Below, one piece after another: positions 7,985 through 15,715 of a stretch of 20,380 nucleotides of DNA (positions within the stretch are counted from its first letter, which is position 1; each line of letters starts with the position of its first letter). A program made the position numbers and the translations under genes. The notes below the pieces were generated by a model, which was given only the letters and a program-made list of their open reading frames with translations, was not told where the DNA came from and made no database searches. This DNA comes from Porphyromonadaceae bacterium UBA7180. Lineage in GTDB: Bacteria > Bacteroidota > Bacteroidia > Bacteroidales > Muribaculaceae. Location of the stretch: the NCBI GenBank assembly GCA_002491165.1, contig DKVK01000112.1:1-20380 (forward strand), written 5' to 3'.

Positions 7985-8893
7985 TTATTCTATATATCCG
8001 AAGGCGCGGAGCTTATTCTCGCGGTTGCGCCAGTCTTTCTCCACCTTCACGAAGAGTTCGAGGTAGATTTTCTTGTCGAAGAAGCGTTCGAGGTCTTCGC
8101 GTGCTTCGATGCCGACGCGTTTGATTTTCTCGCCTCCCTTGCCTATGAGGATGCCTTTCTGCGAGTCGCGTTCCACGTAGATGACGGCCATGATGTGGAT
8201 GGCACGTTCCTTTTCCTCGAATTTCTCGACCAGCACTTCGGTGCTGTATGGGATTTCCTTGTCGTAGTTCAGCAGGAGTTTTTCGCGGATTATCTCGGTG
8301 ACGAAGAATCGGGCCGGTTTGTCGGTGAGGGCGTCCTTGCCGAAGAAAGGGGGCGACGGGGGCAGCAACTCAACGATGCGGGCCTTGAGGTTGTCGATGT
8401 TGAAATGCTCGGTGGCCGATGTCGGGAAAATCTCGGCGTTCGGGAGGCGCCGGTGCCAGCGGTCAACTATCTTTTCGAGGTCGTCGTTCCCCTTAAGTAG
8501 GTCTATCTTGTTGATAACCAGCAGTACTGGCACTTTCTCCTTGGCCACGCGATCCAGGAAGTCCTTGTTTTTCTCCGGATCTTCCACCACGTCGGTGACG
8601 TATAGGAGGATGTCGGCGTCGGTGAGGGCGCCTTCGGAGAACTCGAGCATTGATTCCTGGAGTTTATATTTGGGTTTGAGCACGCCCGGGGTGTCGGAAT
8701 ATACTATTTGGTATTCCGGGGTGTTGACGATGCCCATGATGCGGTGGCGTGTGGTCTGCGCCTTTGAGGTGATGATGGAGATACGTTCCCCCACGAGGTC
8801 GTTCATCAGTGTTGACTTGCCTACATTGGGGTTACCTACGATATTTACGAAACCGGCGCGGTGCGGCGTTGCGGGAGTAATTTCTTCAGCCAT
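7985..8893 (-). CDS. era: GTPase Era
   Basis: GTPase that binds 16S rRNA and helps mature the 30S subunit. The 302 residues show GNPNVGKS (20-27), the switch region TTRHRIMGI, SDTPG (66-70) and NKID (128-131). The C-terminal KH domain carries the RNA-binding GxxG in IGKGGEKIKRVG (250-261), and the protein ends in the family-typical WRNRENKLRAFGY. The upstream region is A/T-rich just before the ATG (TAATTAAT-like), usual for Bacteroidetes ribosome entry. It follows fabH after 232 bases that contain a hairpin, so it may have some separate transcription. No good promoter was found. Confidence 0.97.
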   Translation of the reverse strand: MAEEITPATPHRAGFVNIVGNPNVGKSTLMNDLVGERISIITSKAQTTRHRIMGIVNTPEYQIVYSDTPGVLKPKYKLQESMLEFSEGALTDADILLYVTDVVEDPEKNKDFLDRVAKEKVPVLLVINKIDLLKGNDDLEKIVDRWHRRLPNAEIFPTSATEHFNIDNLKARIVELLPPSPPFFGKDALTDKPARFFVTEIIREKLLLNYDKEIPYSTEVLVEKFEEKERAIHIMAVIYVERDSQKGILIGKGGEKIKRVGIEAREDLERFFDKKIYLELFVKVEKDWRNRENKLRAFGYIE

Positions 8894-9003
8894 AATTAAT
8901 AAGTTTAAAAGTCGGCGGGGCTATGAGGGCGTCTTCGTGCGCTCTCGCCCCACAGACTAAACGCGGAAGCGGGGGTGAAGGTTTAAGCGGGGCGGGTTGA
9001 GAA

Positions 9004-9043
9004 ACGGCCGTGCGGCGGCAAAGGGAAGCCGCCCCACGGTCGT
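9004..9043 (-). terminator. Long hairpin in the fabH-era spacer
   Basis: On the minus strand, ACGACCGTG...GCGGC pairs with GCCGC...CACGGCCGT around an 8-base loop, with a few mismatches or bulges, and TTTCTC follows. It probably terminates or attenuates transcription after fabH. The rest of the spacer (8894-9125) shows no gene and no clear promoter. Confidence 0.5.
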
Positions 9044-9125
9044 TGTTCCATATCGTCAAGCTTACGCGGTGGGGGAATAGTCCTCTGCGCCGCCGCGGCT
9101 TGCTGTCGTTGCTTAGTGGCCTGTC

Positions 9126-10151
9126 TTAAGCCTCCTTACCCTCTTCTTTGGAAGCCCCTTCCTTTGGGTCGATGGCCCAGATGAGGTACATTGCGCCCCA
9201 GGTGAAGCCGGCTCCGAAGGCCGTCATCATTATGCGGTCGCCCTTATGCAGACGGTTTTTGTACTCGTCGAGGCAAAGGGGAATCGATGCCGCCGAGGTG
9301 TTGCCGTATTTCTGAATGTTTACGAGCACCTTTTCCGGGGCGAGGTCTATGCGGTTGGAGATGGCTTCGATGATTCTGAGGTTGGCCTGGTGCGGCACCA
9401 GCCAGTCCACATCCTCTTCGGTGAGGCGGTTGCGCTTCATCACCGAGATGGTGGAGTACAGCATGTCGCGCACGGCGTTCTTGTAGACCACCCTGCCGTC
9501 CTGCCAAACGAAGTGCTGGTGGTTGTCCACGGTTTCGTGGGAGGCGGGGAGCACGCTGCCGCCGGCGGGCATGACGAGGTGGGGGAGGCCTGAGCCGTCG
9601 ATGTGGAACTCACCGTCTATGATACCCACCGGTTCGTCGGTAGGCTCTACGAGTACCGCTCCGGCGGCGTCGCCGAAGAGGGGGCAGGTGGCGCGGTCGG
9701 TATAGTCGGTCATTGAAGACATCATTTCGGCGGCCACGACGATGACCTTTTTATAGAGGCCGGAGACAATGTATGCCTTGGCGGCCTGGAGAGTCACCAG
9801 GAATCCCGCGCAGGCACCCTGTATGTCGTAGGCGTAGGCGGTGTGGTCCATTCCGCAACGGTGTGCGATGACCGAGGCGGTGGAGGGGAAGCGGTAGTCC
9901 GGGTTCGACGTGGCGCAGATGAGGAGGTCTATTTCTTCCGGTTTGGTGCCGGTCTCCGCCAGGAGTTTCTTCACTGCCTGTTCGCCGAGGTAGCTTGAGC
10001 CTTCTCCCTCTTTTTTGAGGATACGACGCTCCTTGATGCCGACGCGTGAGGTTATCCACTCGTCGTTGGTGTCCACCATTTCGGAGAGCATCTCGTTGTC
10101 AAGGATGTCGTCGGGGACGTAGGATGCGATACCACTGATTTTCGCGTTCAT
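9126..10151 (-). CDS. fabH: Beta-ketoacyl-ACP synthase III
   Basis: It starts fatty-acid synthesis by condensing acetyl-CoA (or a branched primer) with malonyl-ACP. The 341-residue thiolase-fold protein shows the full catalytic triad: Cys114 in GACAGF, His254 in VPHQAN and Asn284 in KYGNTSAAS. GDAAGAVLVE (160-169) and the glycine-rich FGAGFTWGA (312-320) are also typical. A charged tail of about 14 residues (PKEGASKEEGKEA) extends past the usual C-terminus. It lies in the DUF177-rpmF-fabH-era-der cluster. plsX, which separates rpmF and fabH in many other phyla, is absent, as I recall is normal in Bacteroidetes. Confidence 0.96.
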   Translation of the reverse strand: MNAKISGIASYVPDDILDNEMLSEMVDTNDEWITSRVGIKERRILKKEGEGSSYLGEQAVKKLLAETGTKPEEIDLLICATSNPDYRFPSTASVIAHRCGMDHTAYAYDIQGACAGFLVTLQAAKAYIVSGLYKKVIVVAAEMMSSMTDYTDRATCPLFGDAAGAVLVEPTDEPVGIIDGEFHIDGSGLPHLVMPAGGSVLPASHETVDNHQHFVWQDGRVVYKNAVRDMLYSTISVMKRNRLTEEDVDWLVPHQANLRIIEAISNRIDLAPEKVLVNIQKYGNTSAASIPLCLDEYKNRLHKGDRIMMTAFGAGFTWGAMYLIWAIDPKEGASKEEGKEA

Positions 10152-10188
10152 AATTAGCGAGCTGTGTGTTGAAAGTATAACAGATTGT

Positions 10189-10221
10189 AAAACAAGGGGG
10201 CAACGCCACAGTGACGTTGCC
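10189..10221 (-). terminator. Hairpin with T-run ahead of fabH
   Basis: GGCAACG (10199-10205) pairs with CGTTGCC (10215-10221). In minus-strand RNA the inner U-G, C-G and A-U pairs extend it to 10 base pairs with a 3-base loop. CCCTTGTTTT follows. It lies about 40 bases before the fabH ATG and could attenuate readthrough from rpmF. Confidence 0.5.
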
Positions 10222-10264
10222 TGCGGACCCGCGGCGTGCGGCAGGGGCAGCTGTATGCGCCGAC

Positions 10265-10333
10265 GCTCTTCACCGCGTTATGGGCCGTGTGCCGGAACCG
10301 TGGTTCGCTGGCACTGCGGCCTCGGTGAAGAGC
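10265..10333 (-). other. Strong nested hairpin in the rpmF-fabH spacer
   Basis: The arms GCTCTTCACCG (10265-10275) and CGGTGAAGAGC (10323-10333) are perfect 11-base complements. Inside, GGCCG/CGGCC and GTGCC/GGCAC pair, and at the tip GAACC/GGTTC. Together they form one long three-tier stem of 69 bases. A second small hairpin with a GAAA tetraloop (TGCCG/CGGCA in minus-strand RNA, about 10370-10384) lies between it and the rpmF stop. No known riboswitch was recognised. Confidence 0.45.
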
Positions 10334-10390
10334 TGTCGTGGCGTCAGACTCTGCGGCGGCTTGCCGGGCTGCCGTTTCCGGCAACACGGA

Positions 10391-10573
10391 TTAGTCCAGA
10401 TCCTTCTCGATAGCCATTTTGCCGCGATAGTAGCCGCATTCGCCACAAACCGTGTGGTAAATGTGCCATGCGCCGCAATTGGGGCAGATTGCGAGTGTCG
10501 GGATCAGAGCCTTGTCGTGTGTACGACGTTTTGCCGTGCGGGTATGCGATTGTCTGCGTTTAGGATGTGCCAT
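10391..10573 (-). CDS. rpmF: 50S ribosomal protein L32
   Basis: Sixty-residue component of the large ribosomal subunit. It opens with the L32 signature MAHPKRRQSHTRTAKRRTH and carries a zinc-ribbon Cys set, C30-x2-C33 and C43-x2-C46 (CPNCG...CGECG). Length and position directly downstream of the DUF177 gene are as expected. The 149 bases before it include an A/T-rich stretch next to the ATG but no full promoter, so it is likely cotranscribed with the DUF177 gene. After its stop, 239 bases of hairpin-rich spacer lead to fabH. Confidence 0.97.
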   Translation of the reverse strand: MAHPKRRQSHTRTAKRRTHDKALIPTLAICPNCGAWHIYHTVCGECGYYRGKMAIEKDLD

Positions 10574-10722
10574 TTTTATTTAGCTTTTAATTGTTATTTT
10601 TGTTCGTTTATTTTACTGCGGGAAGTCGCGTGTGCGCCGCATGGTGGCGCCGGCGCGGGTCCCTATATATTAATAATGTGTGGCGCACGGCGTGCGTGTG
10701 CCTCCATATTACTGTTTAGCGC

Positions 10723-11253
10723 TCAGGAAACGGGTCCGTCTTCCTCCTGTGTCGGGTCATCGTCATCGCTGTCGGCGCCGAGGCTGCGGAGGCGTTCGGC
10801 CATTTCGGGGTTACAGCGGCCCGGGGCGTGGTGTTTCTGCAGCGGGATGCAGAGCATCAGCGTGGTGTAGATGACAGGCTCCACGTCGAGGATTGTCTGG
10901 CGCTCGGGGAGCACCAGGATGTTGTCGGCCGAGTCGTCGAACTCCAGGCCGTAGCGCACCTGAAGGTCGTAGGTGGTGTCCACCGGAATCTCCAGCGGGT
11001 CGAGACAACGGTCGCAGGGCACGGCGAGACTGCCTTTGCATACGAATCGCAGCGAGAAGATGTCGCCGCGGCGGCGTATGTGCAGCGTCACCTGCACGTC
11101 ACAGTGCAACACGTCACAGTTTTCCATGTCGGAAAACAATGTGGTGTCGCACGTAAAGACGCGCTCATGCTCCCCCTCGTAGAGCGAAGCGAGTCTAACC
11201 TCATATTGCGAAGAACTTCCCAATTTCAAGTCGGTTTTAAAAAAGTGCCACAA
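10723..11253 (-). CDS. DUF177 family protein (YceD-like)
   Basis: The product (176 residues at the longest reading) belongs to the DUF177/YceD family, encoded next to rpmF across bacteria and linked to 23S rRNA/L32 biogenesis. The family core VPCDRCLDPLEIPV (78-91, paired Cys80/Cys83) and the Bacteroidetes-type HHAPGRCNPEM (141-151) are present. The tail is acidic (DSDDDD...). The start is uncertain. The longest frame begins with TTG at 11251-11253, but that codon lies inside the -7 box of the apparent promoter. In-frame TTG codons at 11227-11229 and 11221-11223 lie downstream of the expected transcript start. N-terminal similarity recalled from Bacteroides homologues (xFKxDLK) favours the longer form. 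It is the first gene of the rpmF-fabH-era-der cluster. Confidence 0.88.
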   Translation of the reverse strand: MWHFFKTDLKLGSSSQYEVRLASLYEGEHERVFTCDTTLFSDMENCDVLHCDVQVTLHIRRRGDIFSLRFVCKGSLAVPCDRCLDPLEIPVDTTYDLQVRYGLEFDDSADNILVLPERQTILDVEPVIYTTLMLCIPLQKHHAPGRCNPEMAERLRSLGADSDDDDPTQEEDGPVS

Positions 11254-11282
11254 AGTTAGTCAGAATCTGTGTATCTACCAAC
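11251..11282 (-). promoter_or_regulatory. Promoter of the DUF177-rpmF-fabH cluster
   Basis: On the minus strand, GTTG (11279-11282), 20 bases and TAACTTTG (11251-11258) match the consensus except for one base of the -33 box. The -7 box overlaps the TTG codon that begins the longest DUF177 reading. Transcription would start near 11245. Confidence 0.6.
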
Positions 11283-11439
11283 GATTTGAGGAAATTTTTT
11301 AATTGCGGGGTGTTAAAAAAGACGAAAAACGGGGTTTGCGGGGCGCATAAAAAAGGGAATAAGGGCGGAAAAGGGGATATGGCGGAAAAATATGTTATAA
11401 AACATATTGATTTGAGGAACGCGGTTGGTGAAAATTTTG

Positions 11440-11447
11440 TACTTTTG
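11440..11447 (+). promoter_or_regulatory. -7 box of the 2-oxoacid oxidoreductase operon
   Basis: TACTTTTG is a perfect TAnnTTTG, 28 bases before the korD ATG. No TTTG lies 19-21 bases upstream; the nearest (11411-11414) is 25 bases away. The -33 element is therefore weak or atypical, which may point to an activator. Confidence 0.5.
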
Positions 11448-11474
11448 TGCAACCTATTAAATCAAAGACTCTAT

Positions 11475-11708
11475 ATGGCAAAAGTAAAAGGAGCAATTAC
11501 CGTGAATACAGAGCGATGCAAAGGGTGCAACCTTTGCGTCGTGGCATGCCCTACGGGCACACTGGCGCTACAGCCTAACGAAGTAAACGACCGCGGATAC
11601 CACTTCGCATACATGGCGAATCCGGACAAATGCACCGGATGCTGCTCATGCGCATGGGTATGCCCGGACGCCTGCATCGAGGTGTACCGCGTCAAGGTGG
11701 AAGCCTGA
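11475..11708 (+). CDS. korD: 2-oxoacid:ferredoxin oxidoreductase delta subunit, 2x[4Fe-4S] ferredoxin
   Basis: A 77-residue ferredoxin-type subunit that passes electrons from the thiamine-diphosphate centre to external ferredoxin. There are two full cluster motifs: C15-x2-C18-x2-C21-x3-C25-P and C53-x2-C56-x2-C59-x3-C63-P, with an extra Cys57. The ATG at 11475 is chosen because it follows the -7 box at 11440-11447 by 28 bases and starts at the conserved 'MAKVKGAITVNTERCKGC'. The frame is open upstream to 11286, but that would begin before the promoter. It is the first gene of a four-subunit operon, 130 bases ahead of the alpha subunit. Confidence 0.9.
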   Translation: MAKVKGAITVNTERCKGCNLCVVACPTGTLALQPNEVNDRGYHFAYMANPDKCTGCCSCAWVCPDACIEVYRVKVEA

Positions 11709-11838
11709 AGGTCCCTTTCACATCCAGCCCCGCTCTAACATCAATTCTTTTCTTTTGAAAAACCGATTCTCCCGGGGCGTTTAAACAACATTTTTCAACT
11801 ACCAACATTTTACCCGTAAAAAGACAAATCTCACTAAT

Positions 11839-12921
11839 ATGGAAGAGGTAAGACTCATGAAGGGGAACGAGGCCATTGCCCACGCAGCTATCCGCTACGG
11901 TTTCGACGGATACTTCGGATACCCTATCACCCCCCAGTCAGAAGTACTCGAAACGCTTGAAGAGCTAATGCCCTGGGAAACCACTGGCATGACAGTGCTC
12001 CAGGCTGAAAGCGAAGTGGCCGCCATCAACATGGTATACGGCGGCGCCGCCTCAGGCAAGGCGGTTATGACTTCATCCTCGTCGCCCGGCGTTTCCCTCA
12101 AGCAGGAAGGCATCTCCTACATAGCAGCCGCATCGCTGCCCGCTCTCATCCTCAACGTAATGCGCGGAGGCCCCGGCCTCGGCACCATCCAGCCCTCGCA
12201 GGCCGACTATTTCCAGGCTACCAAAGGCGGCGGCCACGGCGACTACCACCTCATAGTGCTCGCCCCCTCCACCGTTCAGGAAATGGTTGACTTCGTAGGC
12301 CTCGGAATGGACCTCGCATTCAAATACACCAACCCCTCGATGATCCTCGCCGACGGTATCGTAGGCCAGATGATGGAAAAAGTGGTCCTCCCCGAGCAGC
12401 GTCCGCGCCGCACCGAAGAGGAAATCCGCAAGCAGTGCCCCTGGGCTGCCGACGGACGTAAAGGCGGTCGCAAACGCAACGTCATCACTTCGCTGGAACT
12501 CGAATCCTCCAAGATGGAAGTCATCAACGAAGCCCTCCAGGCACGCTACCGCGAAATAGAAAAGAACGAGACACGCTGGGAAGAAATCGGCGTAGAAGAC
12601 GCCGACTACCTGATCGTAGCCTTCGGTACAGTGGCCCGTATCTGCGCCAAAGCACAGGAACTCGCCGCCGAAAAGGGCATCAAGGTAGGCATCGTCCGCC
12701 CCATCACACTGTGGCCCTTCCCCACCGAGGCTATCAATAAAGCAGCCCAGGGTAAGAAAGGCATCCTCTGCGTAGAGCTCAACGCCGGGCAGATGATAGA
12801 AGACGTGCGCCTCGCCGTCCACGACTCCCTCCCCGTAGAACACTTCGGCCGCATGGGCGGTATCATCCCCAGCCCCGAAGAAGTGCTCGTGGCACTCGAG
12901 AACAAAATCATCAACAAGTAA
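11839..12921 (+). CDS. vorB: 2-oxoacid:ferredoxin oxidoreductase alpha subunit (VorB/KorA-like)
   Basis: A 360-residue subunit combining the thiamine-diphosphate (Pyr) domain and the transketolase C-terminal-like domain. Conserved stretches include MKGNEAIAHAAIRYG, FGYPITPQSE (26-35), TSSSSPGVSLKQEGISY, MRGGPGLGTIQPSQ, and near the end the LNAGQM and HFGRMGG motifs. It catalyses CoA-dependent oxidative decarboxylation of a 2-oxo acid, or the reverse reductive carboxylation. Close relatives in Bacteroides are annotated VorB (branched-chain 2-oxo acids), but 2-oxoglutarate is equally possible. Substrate cannot be settled from sequence alone. The 130-base spacer after korD has no promoter match or terminator. 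Confidence 0.92.
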   Translation: MEEVRLMKGNEAIAHAAIRYGFDGYFGYPITPQSEVLETLEELMPWETTGMTVLQAESEVAAINMVYGGAASGKAVMTSSSSPGVSLKQEGISYIAAASLPALILNVMRGGPGLGTIQPSQADYFQATKGGGHGDYHLIVLAPSTVQEMVDFVGLGMDLAFKYTNPSMILADGIVGQMMEKVVLPEQRPRRTEEEIRKQCPWAADGRKGGRKRNVITSLELESSKMEVINEALQARYREIEKNETRWEEIGVEDADYLIVAFGTVARICAKAQELAAEKGIKVGIVRPITLWPFPTEAINKAAQGKKGILCVELNAGQMIEDVRLAVHDSLPVEHFGRMGGIIPSPEEVLVALENKIINK

Positions 12922-12946
12922 GAACCGCTAACCTCACTGGAAATAA

Positions 12947-13708
12947 ATGGAAATCAACGATATAATCTGTCCGGAGAACAAGGTCTACGCAGCACCTGAG
13001 CTCCTTGAACAAGTCCACATGCACTATTGCCCCGGATGCAGCCACGGCGTTATCCATAAACTCGTGGCAGAGGTAATAGCCGAAATGGGCCTCACCGAAA
13101 AAACAATTGGCGTCTCGCCGGTAGGTTGCGCCGTCTTCGCATACAACTACATCGATGTAGACTGGGTGGAAGCCGCACACGGCCGCGCTCCCGCCGTAGC
13201 CACAGCTATCAGCCGCCTGTGGCCGGAAAACGTGCTCTTTACATACCAGGGCGACGGAGACATGTCGGCCATCGGTACCGCAGAATCCATCCACGCCGCC
13301 AACCGCGGTGAAAACATCGTGATGATCTTTGTCAACAACGCCATCTACGGTATGACCGGCGGCCAGATGGCCCCGACCACCCTCGTAGGCCAGAAGACAG
13401 CCACCACCCCCTACGGGCGCCGCATCGACCTGAACGGACACCCCCTCGAAATCACAAACCTCATGGCCATCCTTGACGGTACCTGCTACGTGACACGCCA
13501 GGCAGTGCACACCCCCGCCGCCGTGCGCAAGACCAAAGCCGCCCTCAAGAAAGCCTTCGAAAACGCCGTCGCCAAGAAAGGTACCAGCGTAGTAGAAGTA
13601 GTGGCAACCTGCAACTCGGGCTGGAAACTCTCCCCCGAAAAAGCAAACGAATGGATGGTAGAACACATGTTCGAGAAATATCCCCTCGGAGACCTTAAAA
13701 ACGAGTAA
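12947..13708 (+). CDS. korB: 2-oxoacid:ferredoxin oxidoreductase beta subunit, TPP-binding
   Basis: A 253-residue subunit that binds the diphosphate of thiamine diphosphate through magnesium. The motif GDGD (102-105) is followed by NNAIYGMTGGQ (130-140). Cys28 and Cys31 (CPGC), Cys61 and Cys222 sit where OGOR/VOR beta subunits hold their internal [4Fe-4S] cluster. It lies 25 bases after the alpha gene and 15 before the gamma gene. Length is normal, with no frame problems. It acts in the cytoplasm, likely supplying low-potential reduced ferredoxin and acyl-CoA in an anaerobe. Confidence 0.92.
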   Translation: MEINDIICPENKVYAAPELLEQVHMHYCPGCSHGVIHKLVAEVIAEMGLTEKTIGVSPVGCAVFAYNYIDVDWVEAAHGRAPAVATAISRLWPENVLFTYQGDGDMSAIGTAESIHAANRGENIVMIFVNNAIYGMTGGQMAPTTLVGQKTATTPYGRRIDLNGHPLEITNLMAILDGTCYVTRQAVHTPAAVRKTKAALKKAFENAVAKKGTSVVEVVATCNSGWKLSPEKANEWMVEHMFEKYPLGDLKNE

Positions 13709-13723
13709 AACAACAAGAAGACC

Positions 13724-14263
13724 ATGAAACAAGAAATAATCATAGCCGGCTTCGGCGGCCAGGGCGTGCTCTCAATGGGCAAAATCCTCGCTTACTCAGG
13801 ACTGATGGACGACAAGGAAGTAACATGGATGCCCTCCTACGGACCCGAACAGCGCGGCGGTACAGCAAACGTCACCGTAATCCTCAGCGACGAACGCATC
13901 TCATCCCCCGTGCTCGACAAATACGATATAGTAATCGCCCTCAACCAACAGTCGCTCGACAAGTTCGCCCCCAAAGTTAAACCCGGCGGCATCCTTATCT
14001 ACGACACCAACGGTATCCACAACCGCCCGCAGCGCGACGACATCACCATCTACCCCATCGACGCCATGGAAGCAACACTGGAAATCGGCAACTCCAAGGC
14101 CTACAACATGGTGGTAATGGGCGCCCTGCTCGAAGCCATGAGCTACAAGCTCCCGATGGAAAACGTAATCAAGGGTCTGAAGAAATCCCTGCCCGAGCGT
14201 CACCACAAACTGATACCTCTCAACGAGAAAGCCATAGAAAAAGGCCGCGAGCTGCTCCTCTAA
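13724..14263 (+). CDS. korC: 2-oxoacid:ferredoxin oxidoreductase gamma subunit
   Basis: A 179-residue subunit of the pyruvate/ketoisovalerate oxidoreductase catalytic-domain family, completing the complex. It shows the N-terminal GFGGQGVLSMGKIL (9-22) and PSYGPEQRGGTANVTVILSD (37-56), both family signatures, and ends at the usual length. It begins 15 bases after the beta gene. A clear terminator follows at 14289-14322. The operon order delta-alpha-beta-gamma fits a single four-part enzyme. Confidence 0.92.
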   Translation: MKQEIIIAGFGGQGVLSMGKILAYSGLMDDKEVTWMPSYGPEQRGGTANVTVILSDERISSPVLDKYDIVIALNQQSLDKFAPKVKPGGILIYDTNGIHNRPQRDDITIYPIDAMEATLEIGNSKAYNMVVMGALLEAMSYKLPMENVIKGLKKSLPERHHKLIPLNEKAIEKGRELLL

Positions 14264-14288
14264 TCAGCCGCCCCCTTTCCCGACTCAC

Positions 14289-14322
14289 AGCGAGACTCCC
14301 CCTACCGGGAGCCTCGCTTTTA
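14289..14322 (+). terminator. Terminator of the oxidoreductase operon
   Basis: AGCGAG (14289-14294) pairs with CTCGCT (14313-14318), with an inner CTCCC/GGGAG stem, and a TTTT run follows. It lies 25 bases after the gamma-subunit stop. Confidence 0.85.
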
Positions 14323-14376
14323 TACTTTGAGGACGGGAGCTTTAGACGCGGTGAGGACGAGAATTGGACTACGCTG

Positions 14377-15591
14377 ATGGCAATAAAAGGCTGGTGGGGG
14401 CGTTATATGGTTATGAGAGTGATAGTTGCTGTCGTGCTTTTGATGCTGGGGGAGGCTGTCGCCAGTGCCCAGAGTATCGATTTTGACGCCATCATGCGGG
14501 GCGCCAACGAGGCTTCGCGCCAACAGGCCGCCTCAGCATCGCAGACCTTCGACGGCATTATCTCTTCGATGAACTCTACCCTCTCGCAGCAGCAACAGGC
14601 CACTTCCTCTACTATCTCGGGCGTGGCCGACGCCATGCGCTCGATGTCGTCCGGCCAGTCGGCTCAGGACGATGACGGTTTTTACACCGGCGACGTCAAT
14701 TATACCACCTACGGCAGCGATACGCGTCAGGAGATAGCCACACAGAACGCTACCACGCGCCGCAATCCCTTCAAGATGGGGGACTATACCGTCGACGGCA
14801 CTTTCGCAACTCCCGGCGGCCGCCAATACATACACATCGGAGGGGAAGGCGGAGGTTACTCGGGCCGCTTCCGCCTGCCGGTGCGCGGCCGCGTCACTTC
14901 GGGCTACGGCTACCGGCCTCAGTTCGGGCGTATGCACCGCGGCATAGACCTGGCGCTCAACACCGGCGACACGGTGCGTTCCTCCTACGACGGTCGAGTA
15001 GTGCTCATCAGCAACGACCCTGACGGCTACGGCCGCTACGTGAAGGTGAAACACTCCAACGGTATGGAGACGCTTTACGCTCACCTTTCGGAGCCGCTGG
15101 TTGTATCCGGCCAGCAGGTACGTGCCGGGCAGCCGCTCGGCCTCGGTGGTGCTACGGGCAACGCTACGGGGCCGCATCTCCACTTCGAAACCCGCGTCAA
15201 CGGCACGGCGGTAGACCCGTCGGCCTATTTCGATTTCGGCACGGGCCGTGCGCGTCAGGACGCCCGCTCACCCATCAACGACGGCGGTCGCACCAAGAGC
15301 AATCAGCAACAGCCGTCCAGGAAGGAGGGGAAGAAGAGCGAATCGCGCAAGCAGCCGTCGGCACAGCAACCCAAGATGAGCCGTCCGCGCCTCAAGGTTG
15401 AGACCATCGCCTCGGCCGGTAATCGTAACAACGGCGGCAAACCGCGTCCCGGCACTTACCAGGTGCGCCGCGGCGACACGCTGGCCGGCATCGCCCGCAA
15501 CTACGGTATGAGCGTTGGGGAAATCTGCCGGCTCAACAAGATGTCGAAGTACACCCCGATGTATCCCGGCAAAATCCTCCGTCTGAAATAA
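14377..15591 (+). CDS. Secreted M23 family metallopeptidase with C-terminal LysM domain
   Basis: Likely peptidoglycan endopeptidase acting in the periplasm. Residues 1-31 form a signal peptide (hydrophobic VIVAVVLLML, probable cut after ASA). The ATG at 14377 is used, but 14407 or 14413 would give a neater signal. Residues ~33-100 are rich in Ser, Ala and Gln, with a QQQQ run. The M23 domain (~165-285) has all zinc and catalytic positions: His187 and Asp191 in HRGID, His236 in YAHLS, and His267/His269 in GPHLHFE. A basic Gln/Lys/Ser linker (~300-355) leads to a LysM peptidoglycan-binding domain (361-404, YQVRRGDTLAGIARNYG...). It stands alone after a terminator. No clear promoter was found. 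Confidence 0.92.
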   Translation: MAIKGWWGRYMVMRVIVAVVLLMLGEAVASAQSIDFDAIMRGANEASRQQAASASQTFDGIISSMNSTLSQQQQATSSTISGVADAMRSMSSGQSAQDDDGFYTGDVNYTTYGSDTRQEIATQNATTRRNPFKMGDYTVDGTFATPGGRQYIHIGGEGGGYSGRFRLPVRGRVTSGYGYRPQFGRMHRGIDLALNTGDTVRSSYDGRVVLISNDPDGYGRYVKVKHSNGMETLYAHLSEPLVVSGQQVRAGQPLGLGGATGNATGPHLHFETRVNGTAVDPSAYFDFGTGRARQDARSPINDGGRTKSNQQQPSRKEGKKSESRKQPSAQQPKMSRPRLKVETIASAGNRNNGGKPRPGTYQVRRGDTLAGIARNYGMSVGEICRLNKMSKYTPMYPGKILRLK

Positions 15592-15648
15592 CCCCCCTCT
15601 GAATGCTATTATTCAACATTTGTTGAGAAAAATTAAAAATTTTTCCAC

Positions 15649-15656
15649 TAACTTTG
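15649..15656 (+). promoter_or_regulatory. -7 box for the outer-membrane barrel gene
   Basis: TAACTTTG matches TAnnTTTG perfectly, 59 bases before the ATG at 15716. The nearest TTTG upstream (ending 26 bases away) is too distant for the usual spacing, so the -33 part is weak. Confidence 0.5.
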
Positions 15657-15715
15657 TCACAATTTTAGGATTGTTGCGTCTTTAGTTTGTAACCCTTCAT
15701 TAAACAACGTTGAAT

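Noticed and set aside
10154..10387. Minus-strand 77-codon frame between rpmF and fabH
   Set aside because: Fills the hairpin-rich spacer but has a random Arg/Ala/Pro composition and no recognisable motif. The stems explain the sequence better.
12911..13732. Long minus-strand frame (273 codons) opposite the beta subunit, and a similar one (256 codons) at 12073-12843
   Set aside because: Shadows of the korB- and vorB-type genes caused by their C-ending codons. The translations are His/Gly/Val-rich and lack domain features.
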